Part shown: piece by piece, positions 8,597 through 16,450 of the stretch
Layout: the number at the start of each line of letters is the position of its first letter
Position numbering within the stretch: the stretch's first letter is position 1
NCBI GenBank assembly: GCA_016208975.1
Contig: JACQXA010000003.1
Coordinates: forward strand, 113,455-177,454
Reading direction: 5' to 3'
Source: Nitrospinota bacterium
Lineage (GTDB): Bacteria > Nitrospinota_A > UBA7883 > JACRLM01
Length of the DNA stretch: 64,000 nt
Notes under the pieces: model-generated
Told to the model about the DNA's origin: nothing
Seen by the model: the letters and a program-made list of their open reading frames with translations, nothing else
The model's database searches: none
Made by a program: the position numbers and the translations under genes

Positions 8597-9121
8597 CTAG
8601 CCGTCGTACTTTATCAGCGAGTGCACGTTGTAACCGGGTATCTTGTCCCGGCCTTTAAGAAACGTCAGTTCCACGAAAAACGCCAATTCCTGGATATCCC
8701 CCCCGACCTTTTTCACCAGCTCCGCCGCGGCGTTAATGGTGCCGCCGGTGGCCAGGAGGTCGTCCACTATAACCACTTTCTGGCCGGGGGTGATCGCGTC
8801 CTGATGGATCTCTATCTCGTTCTTCCCATATTCCAGCTCGTAGGCCATCTTGTATGTTTTCCAGGGAAGTTTACCCGGTTTCCTTATGAGCACCACGCCG
8901 GTTCCCAAAGCGTAAGCCAGGGCCGAGGCGATGATGAACCCGCGGGACTCTATGCCTACGAAAATGTCCGGCCGCCAATTAACGTAGCGATGCACCAGCA
9001 TGTCCACCGAGCGGCGGAACGCGCGGGCGTCGGAAAAAAGCGTGGTGATATCGTAAAAAAGAATCCCTTTTTTAGGAAAATCCGGCACTTCCCGGATGGA
9101 TTGCTTTAAATCACTGGGCAT
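8597..9121 (-). CDS. apt: Adenine phosphoribosyltransferase
   Basis: Salvages adenine with PRPP to AMP. From the ATG at 9121 the product is 174 residues, the usual length; the frame extends to 9166 but the extra 15 residues are unlike the family start. REVPDFPKKGILFYDITTL is the conserved N-terminus, GIESRGFIIASALA contacts adenine, RKPGKLPW lies in the flexible catalytic loop, and VVIVDDLLATGGT is the PRPP-binding motif. It is transcribed divergently from dsbD from a well-formed promoter and closed by a hairpin at 8543-8566. Confidence 0.95.
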   Translation of the reverse strand: MPSDLKQSIREVPDFPKKGILFYDITTLFSDARAFRRSVDMLVHRYVNWRPDIFVGIESRGFIIASALAYALGTGVVLIRKPGKLPWKTYKMAYELEYGKNEIEIHQDAITPGQKVVIVDDLLATGGTINAAAELVKKVGGDIQELAFFVELTFLKGRDKIPGYNVHSLIKYDG

Positions 9122-9157
9122 TTTAAGGGTACACTCCGGTTGATTGAGGTTTAAACA

Positions 9158-9209
9158 TAAATACATTCAGGGCCGGGCTTTGTCAATCAACATTGGAGGC
9201 TGGTATAAT
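9158..9209. promoter_or_regulatory. Overlapping divergent promoters of apt and dsbD
   Basis: Minus strand (apt): a perfect TTGACA at 9186-9181 and TATTTA at 9163-9158, spaced 17. Plus strand (dsbD): TTGTCA at 9180-9185 and a perfect TATAAT at 9204-9209, spaced 18. The two -35 boxes share bases 9181-9185 on opposite strands, so polymerase should not occupy both at once. Confidence 0.6.
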
Positions 9210-9241
9210 TTAAAACTCAACGCCAACTCAACAGGAACCGG

Positions 9242-11023
9242 ATGAAACGCCTCTTTTTTATCGCCTTATTGTTTTTGACTGCCGCCCCGGCCAGCGCCCA
9301 GCTTATGAAAAGTTCGGACGTGGTTATCTTCGCCCCTGTCCACAGGATGGAACGGTACCCCGCGGGCGCGTCTTACAAAATGCTGTTCAGCCTGAAATTC
9401 CGGGAGGGGTGGCACAGCCAGTCCCACACCCCTTCCATGCCAAACCTTATCCCCACCAAACTTACCGTTGCGGGAAACGAGGGGATCAGCCCCGGGCGGG
9501 TGTTTTACCCCGAAGGCAAGCTTACAAAATTCGCTTTCTCCCAGGAACCGCTATCCACTTACGAGGGAACCACCTACATTGGCGTTAACATCGCCATTGA
9601 CACATCCACAAAACCGGGCGAACACCGTTTGCCGGTGACGCTTACGCTCCAGGCGTGCGATGAGAAGGCATGCATCATGCCAGCCAACATCACCCTTGAC
9701 CTGCGTGTGATAGTGGTGGCCCCCGACGCCCCGGCGGTGGAGATAAACCATGACGTCTTCTCCATGAACGAGGAGCTTTTCAAGGCTAAAGACGGTGAAT
9801 ATATTGCCGGGGGAGATATAAAGACATATCTTACCGAACACGGCCTGCCGCTGACTTATCTATTCATCTTCCTGGGCGGGCTGGCGCTGAACCTTACCCC
9901 GTGCGTGTATCCGCTTATTCCCATCACCGTGTCATACTTCGGCGGCGAGAGTGAACAGAAACGCAGGCGTTTGTTTGTCCATTCCGTCCTGTATCTTTTA
10001 GGAATGGCGATGACATATTCCATGCTGGGCCTTTTCGCGGCCATGACGGGTAGCCTGTTCGGCGGCCTTCTCCAGCACTGGGCGGTGATTGCGGTAATAG
10101 CCGGGGCCATGGCGGTGTTGAGCCTTGCCATGTTCGGGTTCTATGAAATCCGGCCACCGGCGTTCCTCACCCAGATCGGCGGAAAGAACCGTCAGGGCTT
10201 TTTCGGCACCTTCATGATGGGAGCCACGGTGGGGATAATCGCCGCGCCTTGCATAGGGCCCTTCGTGCTGGGGCTGTTGACGTTCGTCGGCGAGAAGGGG
10301 GACCTGTTCCTGGGATTCACCATGTTCTTCACCCTGGCGGTTGGATTGGGGATTCCATTCGTGATACTGGCGCTGTTCTCCGGGGCCGTCTCTTCCCTGC
10401 CCCGTTCTGGCATGTGGATGGTGTGGGTGAAACACGTGTTCGGTTTCATAATGCTGGTGATGGCGGTTTATTTCCTGCAACCGCTCCTGCCGGATAGACT
10501 TTTCGGATATATCTTGAGCGGCCTGTTGATAATCTCCGGCGCGGCGCTGGTTTTCATTCCGAAAATAAAAGGGGCGGGCAAGGCGTTCCGCTCCATCAGA
10601 TGGGCGGTGTCGCTGGCCTTTGTGGCGGCGGGGGCGTACCTTTTATATCCATCCACCGCCCCGGCTGTTGCGGTGAAGTGGGAAAAGGCCAGCATTGCGG
10701 CCATAGACGGGGCAAAGGCCCAGGGCAAACCGGTGATGATAGATTTCTCAGCCGAGTGGTGCGTGCCCTGTAAAGAGCTGGAGCATTACACCTTCCCAGA
10801 CCCGAGGGTGGCGGCTTATTCCACCGATGTGGTTTTCATGAAAGCCGACATTACCAAAGGTGACGACGCGGAGAACGAGTCGCTGAAGAAACGGTTCCGC
10901 GTGATAGGCGTGCCCACCATAATCTTCCTGGATAAAAACGGAACGGAACTGGGCGACCTTAGGCTGGCCGGTTTCGAGAACGCCGAGGATTTTTTGAAGA
11001 GGTTGGACAGAGCCAAGCAGTAA
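9242..11023 (+). CDS. dsbD: Thiol:disulfide interchange protein DsbD
   Basis: Carries reducing equivalents from cytoplasmic thioredoxin across the inner membrane to periplasmic thiol proteins. The 593-residue product has a signal peptide ending at ASA-Q (19/20) and an N-terminal periplasmic alpha domain with the redox pair Cys139/Cys144 in QACDEKAC. A multi-span beta domain contains Cys221 (LTPCVYPL) and Cys337 (AAPCIGPF), each in the Pro-flanked context of the family. A C-terminal thioredoxin-like gamma domain has WCVPC with Cys507/Cys510. All three redox pairs are present, so it should be active. Such proteins support c-type cytochrome maturation, in keeping with the cco operon at 38.5 kb. 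Confidence 0.95.
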   Translation: MKRLFFIALLFLTAAPASAQLMKSSDVVIFAPVHRMERYPAGASYKMLFSLKFREGWHSQSHTPSMPNLIPTKLTVAGNEGISPGRVFYPEGKLTKFAFSQEPLSTYEGTTYIGVNIAIDTSTKPGEHRLPVTLTLQACDEKACIMPANITLDLRVIVVAPDAPAVEINHDVFSMNEELFKAKDGEYIAGGDIKTYLTEHGLPLTYLFIFLGGLALNLTPCVYPLIPITVSYFGGESEQKRRRLFVHSVLYLLGMAMTYSMLGLFAAMTGSLFGGLLQHWAVIAVIAGAMAVLSLAMFGFYEIRPPAFLTQIGGKNRQGFFGTFMMGATVGIIAAPCIGPFVLGLLTFVGEKGDLFLGFTMFFTLAVGLGIPFVILALFSGAVSSLPRSGMWMVWVKHVFGFIMLVMAVYFLQPLLPDRLFGYILSGLLIISGAALVFIPKIKGAGKAFRSIRWAVSLAFVAAGAYLLYPSTAPAVAVKWEKASIAAIDGAKAQGKPVMIDFSAEWCVPCKELEHYTFPDPRVAAYSTDVVFMKADITKGDDAENESLKKRFRVIGVPTIIFLDKNGTELGDLRLAGFENAEDFLKRLDRAKQ

Positions 11024-11028
11024 TATAT

Positions 11029-11299
11029 CGTGGTCAGCGACCACGGGGAGGCATTTAAATAAACATCCCCTCATCCGGCGCTTCGCGCAATCCTCTCCCG
11101 CAACAACGGCTCTCCTGCGCGCCGTTCGGGAAACTCATGCGCCCGCCACAGACAGCGCGGCGCGAAGTTTTGCGGCAGGTCGGTAAGGGGGCACATTTAC
11201 ATTGCTTCGCCGGGGCCGCCCGACCCCGGTCCTGAATGTAGCGCACCGTCCCGGTGGCATGGCGGCGGTACTAGAAACCGTGGTCAGCGACCACGGGGA
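11029..11299. repeat. Pair of identical palindromic repeats bounding a ~230-base segment
   Basis: The palindrome CGTGGTCAGCGACCACG (seven-base arms, three-base centre) followed by GGGGA occurs at 11029-11049 and, identically, at 11279-11299. The enclosed 229 bases are GC-rich and non-coding. The arrangement resembles REP-pair or small MITE elements. A boundary or target duplication is not visible, so mobility is inference. Confidence 0.5.
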
Positions 11300-11337
11300 A
11301 GCGTGAGTGGCCGGGTGAATAAAAGGAAGCATATAAA

Positions 11338-11358
11338 GGGCTGGTTTCAGACCAGCCC
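11338..11358 (-). terminator. Hairpin directly after the glutamate dehydrogenase stop
   Basis: A perfect eight-base stem GGGCTGGT/ACCAGCCC with a five-base loop starts one base after the minus-strand stop codon and is followed on that strand by TTTATAT. The T tract is short, so the termination call is tentative; the palindrome may instead be a repeat of the same class as the pair upstream. Confidence 0.45.
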
Positions 11359-12606
11359 CTACTGAATCCCCCGCACGTGGACGGCGCGGGCGATTTTCTC
11401 CACCGCCAGGCAATATGCGGCTTCGCGCAAGTTCAGCTTCTTTTCGGCGGCGTATTTGGTGACCTTGCCGTACACGGCGCCCATCTTGTCCATCAACCTC
11501 TGTTTCACCAGCGCCTCGTCCCAATAAAACCCTTCGCGGTTCTGCACCCACTCGAAATAGGAGACAATCACCCCGCCAGCGTTGGCCATTATGTCCGGAA
11601 CCACGGTTATGCCCCGCTCGCGCAGTAAAGGCTCCGCGTCCAGCGCCACGGGGGCGTTGGCCCCTTCCACAATTATTTTGGCCGTTACCGATCCTGCGTT
11701 ATCTACCCGTATGGAGTCTTCCAGGGCGCAGGGGATGAACACGCCGGCCCTGGTTGCAATTATCTCTTCCCGCGGGCGGGCCGGTAGAAATCCCGCCACG
11801 GTTCCGTTCTTCGCTTTGTGGGCGATAAGCTCCGGCACGTTTATCCCCGCCGGATCTTCCACCATGGCGGAGCTGTCGCTGACGGCCACAACTTTCACGC
11901 CACGCTCCCACAACCACCGGGCGCAATGGATGCCCACTTTCCCGAAACCTTCAATGGCTACGGTGAAACTTTTGTTTAGCCCGGCGTCCTGAGCCGCTCT
12001 GGTGGCGATGTAAGCAACCGCCTCCCCCGTGGCTTCGTTTCGCCCCGCCGAGCCGCCCAGCTCCAGCGGTTTACCGGTCACCACACCTCGCGCAAGCTCT
12101 CTATATTTTCTATACTCGTCGTATATCCACGCCATTTCCCGTTCGCCGGTGTTCACGTCCGGCGCGGGGATGTCTGTGTTGGGGCCGATATCGTTTAAAA
12201 GTTTCAGCGCGTATTTGCGGATGAGCCGCTCCACCTCGGAACGGGACATTTTGGATGGGTCGGCCACTATGCCGCCTTTGCCCCCGCCGAATGGCACATC
12301 CACCAGGGCGGTTTTCAAGGTCATGAGGGTGGCCAATATCTTCACCTCGTCCATGTTCACTGCCGGATGAAGCCGTGTGCCGCCTTTATATGGCCCCAGG
12401 GTGTCTGAATGCTGGACGCGGAAACATTGGAAAATCCCCACCGTTCCGTCATCCATCCGTATGATGGACTTGAACCTTATGATTTTATCGGACGCGGCGA
12501 TGCGGTCTATAATCCGCTCGCCGGGATAGCGGGTGTCCAGCTCCAGCAGGCTCCCCACTTTGCGAAGCAACTCCACGGTCTTGTTGGCCGAATCGGTCAT
12601 TGTCAC
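11359..12606 (-). CDS. Glu/Leu/Phe/Val-type dehydrogenase, probably glutamate dehydrogenase
   Basis: Interconverts glutamate and 2-oxoglutarate with ammonia and NAD(P)H. The 415-residue product matches the hexameric family. Its N-terminal half has LGPYKGGTRLHP, KTALVDVPFGGGKGGI with the catalytic Lys, and PAPDVNTGEREMAWIYDEY. The Rossmann half has VAIEGFGKVGIHCARWL, and ANAGGVIVSYFEWVQN near the end is the family signature. The lone GTG at 12606 and an ATG at 12600 are both possible starts; neither has a strong ribosome site. Leucine or phenylalanine specificity cannot be excluded, but the substrate-pocket context fits glutamate best. It is monocistronic, with a LuxR-type gene upstream on the same strand. 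Confidence 0.9.
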   Translation of the reverse strand: MTMTDSANKTVELLRKVGSLLELDTRYPGERIIDRIAASDKIIRFKSIIRMDDGTVGIFQCFRVQHSDTLGPYKGGTRLHPAVNMDEVKILATLMTLKTALVDVPFGGGKGGIVADPSKMSRSEVERLIRKYALKLLNDIGPNTDIPAPDVNTGEREMAWIYDEYRKYRELARGVVTGKPLELGGSAGRNEATGEAVAYIATRAAQDAGLNKSFTVAIEGFGKVGIHCARWLWERGVKVVAVSDSSAMVEDPAGINVPELIAHKAKNGTVAGFLPARPREEIIATRAGVFIPCALEDSIRVDNAGSVTAKIIVEGANAPVALDAEPLLRERGITVVPDIMANAGGVIVSYFEWVQNREGFYWDEALVKQRLMDKMGAVYGKVTKYAAEKKLNLREAAYCLAVEKIARAVHVRGIQ

Positions 12607-12704
12607 CGCCCAAAATGTTGCAGGTGACCTGATTTTAACCTATGGAGGGGTGTTTTGTATCGCGCCAAGAGTTCGCGATTATCGTTGCGCCGGTTGCGCT
12701 TCGA

Positions 12705-13847
12705 TCAATGCGGCTCCGGGCCGTACAGCTTGTGGATAAGCTCCGTTCTGTTCCTGGCGCCGGTTTTTCTGAGAGCGGAGGACATGTGCTGTTTGACGGT
12801 CTGCTCGCACACCGTGAGCATTTCCGATATGTCCCGGTTGGAGCGCCCCTCCCGGGCCATCATCACCACCTCTTTCTCCCGGAGAGTAAGATTGCAAACA
12901 CGGTTTATGACCAAATTCCGATCACATTGGCCTCGTTCGGCCACAAGGGTGATAGACACACCGGAAGCGCCATTGATTGGCCGTGTAACCGCCGCCTGGA
13001 AATCGTAAACCTCCCTCACCGCGTTCACGGTGATCCTGCTTGCGGGCGCATGCAATAGCGATGATCCACTCCTTTGTTCCGCCATCCACATGTTCCGCGC
13101 GGTCATTAAAAGGCCAATTACATCCCGTGGTAACGAGACGGACCTGCCACCCGCCTCGTGGGAGATCCCGCCCTCCTTCCACCTGGTCATCAGTCTTTCA
13201 GCCGGGGCGTTTGTTTCGGTTATCTCCATGTCCAGCGAGAATCTCCATACGGCGGCCTGCCCCTGTTCCAGAGGCGTTGTTGCGGATTCGGGGCGTGATT
13301 TTTCCAGCAGTTCACAATATTCTATGCTTCTGGACAAGTGTGGCCCGATAAGGGCAAGAATGTCCTCGTCCTTTTGGGTGTATGCGCGCGACCCGGCAAG
13401 TTGCCCAAGACCAAGCACTCTCTTTTCCGCCGCGAACTCCATCCGCATGGCCATGTAAACATTGATATGGTATTTTTTGAGCAGTTCCCGGCAGATCGGG
13501 GTTTCGTAAAATTTGGGGGCGCTGTTGGCGCGGAAGGGAACGTTCTTCACCCCCGGTTTAGTGAACACCGCCACAGCCGGATCATCTTCGTAAAACCCCC
13601 CTTCCCTGTAATCCAGCCAGAAATTATCCAGAAAGCTGGCGTTGTGACCGCTAGGATTTTCCGGTATTCCAGCGCCGGATCCCGGCATTCGCAGAAACAT
13701 GAACACGTCGAATGGCACGATCTGCCCGCAGTCTTTTCTAACTATATCCAGCGTTTCGCCGACCGAGGTGGCGGAGTTCATCTCCATGGCCATCCGCCAC
13801 ACCCTTTCATACACCGATGATCCCAATTTCCCGTGAGAGCTTGCCAT
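12705..13847 (-). CDS. LuxR-family transcriptional regulator with N-terminal sensory region
   Basis: A regulator of about 380 residues. The C-terminal 65 residues form a LuxR/FixJ helix-turn-helix: LTLREKEVVMMAREGRSNRDISEMLTVCEQTVKQHMSSALRKTGARNR. The upstream 300 residues look like a GAF-type sensory module, including a central segment ending in HLSRSIEYCELL. There is no phosphoacceptor receiver, and the N-terminus is longer than that of acyl-homoserine-lactone receptors. I chose ATG 13847, preceded by AGGGGA, over the TTG at 13880. Palindromes lie in the shared upstream region, and a lipoprotein gene is transcribed the other way from it. Ligand and targets are unknown. Confidence 0.82.
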   Translation of the reverse strand: MASSHGKLGSSVYERVWRMAMEMNSATSVGETLDIVRKDCGQIVPFDVFMFLRMPGSGAGIPENPSGHNASFLDNFWLDYREGGFYEDDPAVAVFTKPGVKNVPFRANSAPKFYETPICRELLKKYHINVYMAMRMEFAAEKRVLGLGQLAGSRAYTQKDEDILALIGPHLSRSIEYCELLEKSRPESATTPLEQGQAAVWRFSLDMEITETNAPAERLMTRWKEGGISHEAGGRSVSLPRDVIGLLMTARNMWMAEQRSGSSLLHAPASRITVNAVREVYDFQAAVTRPINGASGVSITLVAERGQCDRNLVINRVCNLTLREKEVVMMAREGRSNRDISEMLTVCEQTVKQHMSSALRKTGARNRTELIHKLYGPEPH

Positions 13848-13902
13848 CTGAAAACGATATCCCCTCCAGTTTCGTGACAATTATTCACCATCCTGAACGT
13901 AA

Positions 13903-13929
13903 TGTCCTAGGACAATTGTCTAAGAATCC
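13903..13929. promoter_or_regulatory. Overlapping palindromes between the luxR-type and lipoprotein genes
   Basis: TGTCCTAGGACA (13903-13914) is a perfect 12-base palindrome. It runs into a second, imperfect dyad centred on AATT (CTAGGACAATTGTCTAAG, 13907-13924; seven of nine pairs). The stacked dyads lie about 55 bases upstream of the regulator start and 170 bases upstream of the lipoprotein, a sensible operator position for a dimeric LuxR-type protein. Confidence 0.45.
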
Positions 13930-14097
13930 GGCGTAAAACCGGGGAATTGATACTTTAGTCGGATATAAAACGCCAACAAATTATACCTTCGTAGAATTTT
14001 CAGCCGCTCCGGCCACGCGTATCCTTCGGTTATGCGGCCAATTCAGCGCCATAGCCTGAACCGGCAGGTTTCTGAACTGTTACAAGGAGAGGATGGA

Positions 14098-15666
14098 ATG
14101 GGTACATTGTTCAAACATAAATTGGGGATATTTTTCAGCCTGGGGCTAGCCGCCCTTATAGCGACCGGATGTGGTGACGGATCATCGTCTTCATCAGGCG
14201 GATCTTCAGCATCCGCTAAATTAAGCGCCGTTTCCGGCCTTACCGCCACTCCAGGCAACGGCCAGAACACGCTTACATGGACCGCCGTGGCCGGGGCGGT
14301 CTCTTATAACATCTATTGGGACACCCAATCCGGCGTCACGGCTTCCAGAACCAATTTGATGTCAGGGAAATATCCGGCCAGCCCGGAACGCAGGCTACCG
14401 CTACTGAAAAAAGAAACATACGCCCAGTCCGTCGCAAGGGTGGGAACGCTGATATCCGGCGTTTCAGGCACAAGCTACGCTCACACGGGATTGAGCAACG
14501 GAACCAATTATTATTATCTGGCGCTCGCCGTGGACGAGAACGGTGAGGAAGGCGAATCGCCTGCTGGAGGCGGCGTGGCGGAGGCTACGCCCGAGCCCTC
14601 TTCAAGCTCGTCTTCCAGCTCCGGCGGCTCTTCTTCCGGGGGATCGCATTCAGGGGGATCAACTTCCACCGGAGAGTCCAGCTCCGGCGGATCGTCTTCC
14701 GGCGGCGGCTCGTCATCCGTGGACACAACACCGCCTACCACCAGTTCCTGGGCTTATTCCAGCGCCACAGACTCCACAGGCGTATTCAGCGCCACTATCA
14801 ATGAGAATGGTACAGGTTATTGCGCCGCCGTTCCCATGGGAAGCCCCGCTCCAACATCCTCGGAGGTGATCGCGGGAAGCGGCGGGTCAATCTTCGGCGC
14901 CGGAGGCTCTGTTGCCCTCACCGCCAATACCGCGGGCTCCTGCACAGTGTCGTTGCTGGACTCTTTCACGAGCTATGACGTTTATTTCGCCGCGGTGGAC
15001 TCCGCTGGCAACGCCCAGACCACAACTGCAGTGGACGGTGTTTTTACAACCACGGCCGCGCCGACGGGCCTGGCGGTGACCCCAGGCGACACGCAGAACA
15101 CCATCGCCTGGAATCCCGATCCGAACGCGCAGACCTATTACATCTACTGGAGCACATCTACCGGTGTCACCACCGGCTCCGGAACACAGATAGACGCCAA
15201 TGGAGCCACATCCTATACCCACACGGGACTGACAAACGGGACAACCTATTATTACGTGGTAACTACCTTTTCGATTAACGGCGAAAGCCCGGCTACACTC
15301 GAGGCGAATGGAACCCCTGTGGCGGCGGACACAACTCCTCCAACGACTTCGGTGTGGAGCGCGCTGGCGGTATCTCAAACAGCGATGTGGGGCGCCCCTA
15401 CGATTGATGAGAACGGGACGGGATACTGCGCGGTGGTACCCGCCGGAAGCCTTCCACCTTCGGTTGCGGAAGTGATGGCGGGGGCTGGCGGCGCAATCGT
15501 TGGAACCGGCGGAACAGTAGCTCTTTCAGCCAATGTCGCCAACCAGTGCTACATGCCAAACCTGACGGCAAACACCGCTTATGACGGTTACTTCGTAGCA
15601 GTGGACACGGCGGGCAATGTCCAGGCGGCGGTGTCGGCGTTCTACGGTGTCAGCACGGCCCCTTAA
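14098..15666 (+). CDS. Secreted lipoprotein with fibronectin type III domains
   Basis: From ATG 14098 (AAGGAGAGGA just upstream) the product is 522 residues. A lipoprotein signal ends at LIATGC with Cys25 as the lipidated residue, followed by a Ser/Gly tether. A fibronectin-III-like domain (about 42-160: GLTATPGNGQNTLTWTAVAG, then YAHTGLSNGTNYYYLAL) is followed by a long Ser/Gly linker. The rest is a Cys-containing unit starting DTTPPTTSSW with NENGTGYCAAVP, a second fibronectin-III domain, and a second copy of the Cys unit. No enzymatic motif is seen. It is likely a surface-anchored adhesion or scaffold protein. A GC hairpin follows the stop. Upstream frame extension to 14032 lacks a ribosome site. 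Confidence 0.82.
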   Translation: MGTLFKHKLGIFFSLGLAALIATGCGDGSSSSSGGSSASAKLSAVSGLTATPGNGQNTLTWTAVAGAVSYNIYWDTQSGVTASRTNLMSGKYPASPERRLPLLKKETYAQSVARVGTLISGVSGTSYAHTGLSNGTNYYYLALAVDENGEEGESPAGGGVAEATPEPSSSSSSSSGGSSSGGSHSGGSTSTGESSSGGSSSGGGSSSVDTTPPTTSSWAYSSATDSTGVFSATINENGTGYCAAVPMGSPAPTSSEVIAGSGGSIFGAGGSVALTANTAGSCTVSLLDSFTSYDVYFAAVDSAGNAQTTTAVDGVFTTTAAPTGLAVTPGDTQNTIAWNPDPNAQTYYIYWSTSTGVTTGSGTQIDANGATSYTHTGLTNGTTYYYVVTTFSINGESPATLEANGTPVAADTTPPTTSVWSALAVSQTAMWGAPTIDENGTGYCAVVPAGSLPPSVAEVMAGAGGAIVGTGGTVALSANVANQCYMPNLTANTAYDGYFVAVDTAGNVQAAVSAFYGVSTAP

Positions 15667-15675
15667 CACCATCCT

Positions 15676-15714
15676 CCTTGCGGGGGCGGCTCGTTGCACG
15701 CCGCTCCCGCAAGG
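15676..15714 (+). terminator. Strong hairpin after the fibronectin lipoprotein
   Basis: CCTTGCGGG-g-GCGGC pairs with GCCGC-t-CCCGCAAGG, a 14-base-pair stem with one symmetric mismatch and a loop of nine bases, ten bases after the stop. The T tract is poor (GGTGGTTT), so it may slow rather than fully end transcription. Confidence 0.55.
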
Positions 15715-15872
15715 GGTGGTTTCCCCAAACGCCTATTAGTAAGCCTTAAATCAATCACCCAGGACGGAAAACAAGCATGGTGGCGCTGTATTTTAACTTC
15801 CCGTTAACGGAGCCGGGACAGGTAGCGGATTCGGATTGGCCAACAAATTTCATACCGTTACCAACAGCGCGT

Positions 15873-15878
15873 TATAAT
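15873..15878 (+). promoter_or_regulatory. Candidate -10 box just upstream of the alkyltransferase
   Basis: A perfect TATAAT ends ten bases before the preferred ATG at 15888; the upstream -35 is weak (TTCATA at 15849-15854, spacing 18). If used, the transcript would start within a few bases of the start codon. Confidence 0.35.
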
Positions 15879-15887
15879 GGACCGATA

Positions 15888-16391
15888 ATGACGAAGAACT
15901 ATTCATTGCTGATAGCCCCCACCATAATGGGCCCTTTGGGCGCGGGATTCGCCGGGGATAAAATAGGCCGGGTGTGGTTGCCCGGCCTGACACGGCGGGA
16001 GATCGAATCGCAAATGGAGAACTGGGCCGGAGCATTCGAACAGGCGGAAAACGAAAACCTGGCGGAACGGATGGCGCGTTATTTCCTGGGCGAACGGGTG
16101 GAATTTGACGACCCTGTGGAGCTAACGGGATTTTCGCCATTCGCCAAAAAGGTTTTGACCACCCTAAGAAAAACGCGATGGGGGCAAACCGTCACCTACG
16201 CGGAGCTGGCGTCGGCAAGCGGCAGTAAAGGCGCTGACCGGGCGGTGGGAGGAGTTATGGCCTTGAATCCCGCGCCGCTTATTATCCCATGCCACCGGGT
16301 TGTGCGGAGCGATGGAGCCCCCGGAGGTTTTTCAGCCCCCGGCGGGGTGAAAACAAAATTAAAGATGCTGGAGCTGGAAGGCTCACGTTAG
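15888..16391 (+). CDS. ogt: Methylated-DNA--[protein]-cysteine S-methyltransferase
   Basis: Repairs O6-alkylguanine by irreversible transfer of the alkyl group to its own cysteine. The 167-residue product has an N-terminal ribonuclease-H-like half (MTKNYSLLIAPTIMGPLGAGF), then the winged-helix half with FSPFAKKVLTTLRKTRWGQTVTYAELA, the Arg-finger region GADRAVGGVMALNP and the active site LIIPCHRVV. The frame is open back to an ATG at 15777, but those 37 residues do not resemble the family and contain the -10 box, so 15888 is preferred. The gene converges with the pncB unit across a perfect hairpin. Confidence 0.9.
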   Translation: MTKNYSLLIAPTIMGPLGAGFAGDKIGRVWLPGLTRREIESQMENWAGAFEQAENENLAERMARYFLGERVEFDDPVELTGFSPFAKKVLTTLRKTRWGQTVTYAELASASGSKGADRAVGGVMALNPAPLIIPCHRVVRSDGAPGGFSAPGGVKTKLKMLELEGSR

Positions 16392-16417
16392 CAGTAATTA
16401 GTTTCCCCCTAATCCCG

Positions 16418-16442
16418 ACCTTCTCCCACGAAGGGAGAAGGT
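16418..16442. terminator. Perfect palindrome between convergent ogt and pncB
   Basis: ACCTTCTCCC (16418-16427) and GGGAGAAGGT (16433-16442) pair perfectly over ten bases around ACGAA. It lies between two converging genes and could terminate both, though neither side has a long T run. Similar CTCCC/GGGAG palindromes recur as dispersed repeats in many bacterial genomes, so it may equally be a repeat unit. Confidence 0.5.
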
Positions 16443-16450
16443 AACATTCA

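Larger units (their letters stand above)
11024..11358. other. Gene-free segment between dsbD and glutamate dehydrogenase
   Basis: I see no credible gene in these 335 bases. They hold two copies of a palindromic repeat bounding a GC-rich stretch, and the hairpin that probably ends the glutamate dehydrogenase transcript. Short open frames here have no family features or ribosome sites. Confidence 0.6.

Noticed and set aside
11135..11246. Short minus-strand frame within the palindrome-bounded segment
   Set aside because: Cys/Arg-rich random-looking peptide with no ribosome site; better explained as non-coding.
14590..14730. Ser/Gly-rich tract in the fibronectin lipoprotein as a sequencing artefact or CRISPR-like repeat
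   Set aside because: The frame stays open and codons vary irregularly; it is a protein linker, with no regular repeat-spacer pattern.
15777..15887. N-terminal extension of the alkyltransferase
   Set aside because: The 37 residues do not resemble the family and contain the likely -10 box, so the start is placed at 15888.
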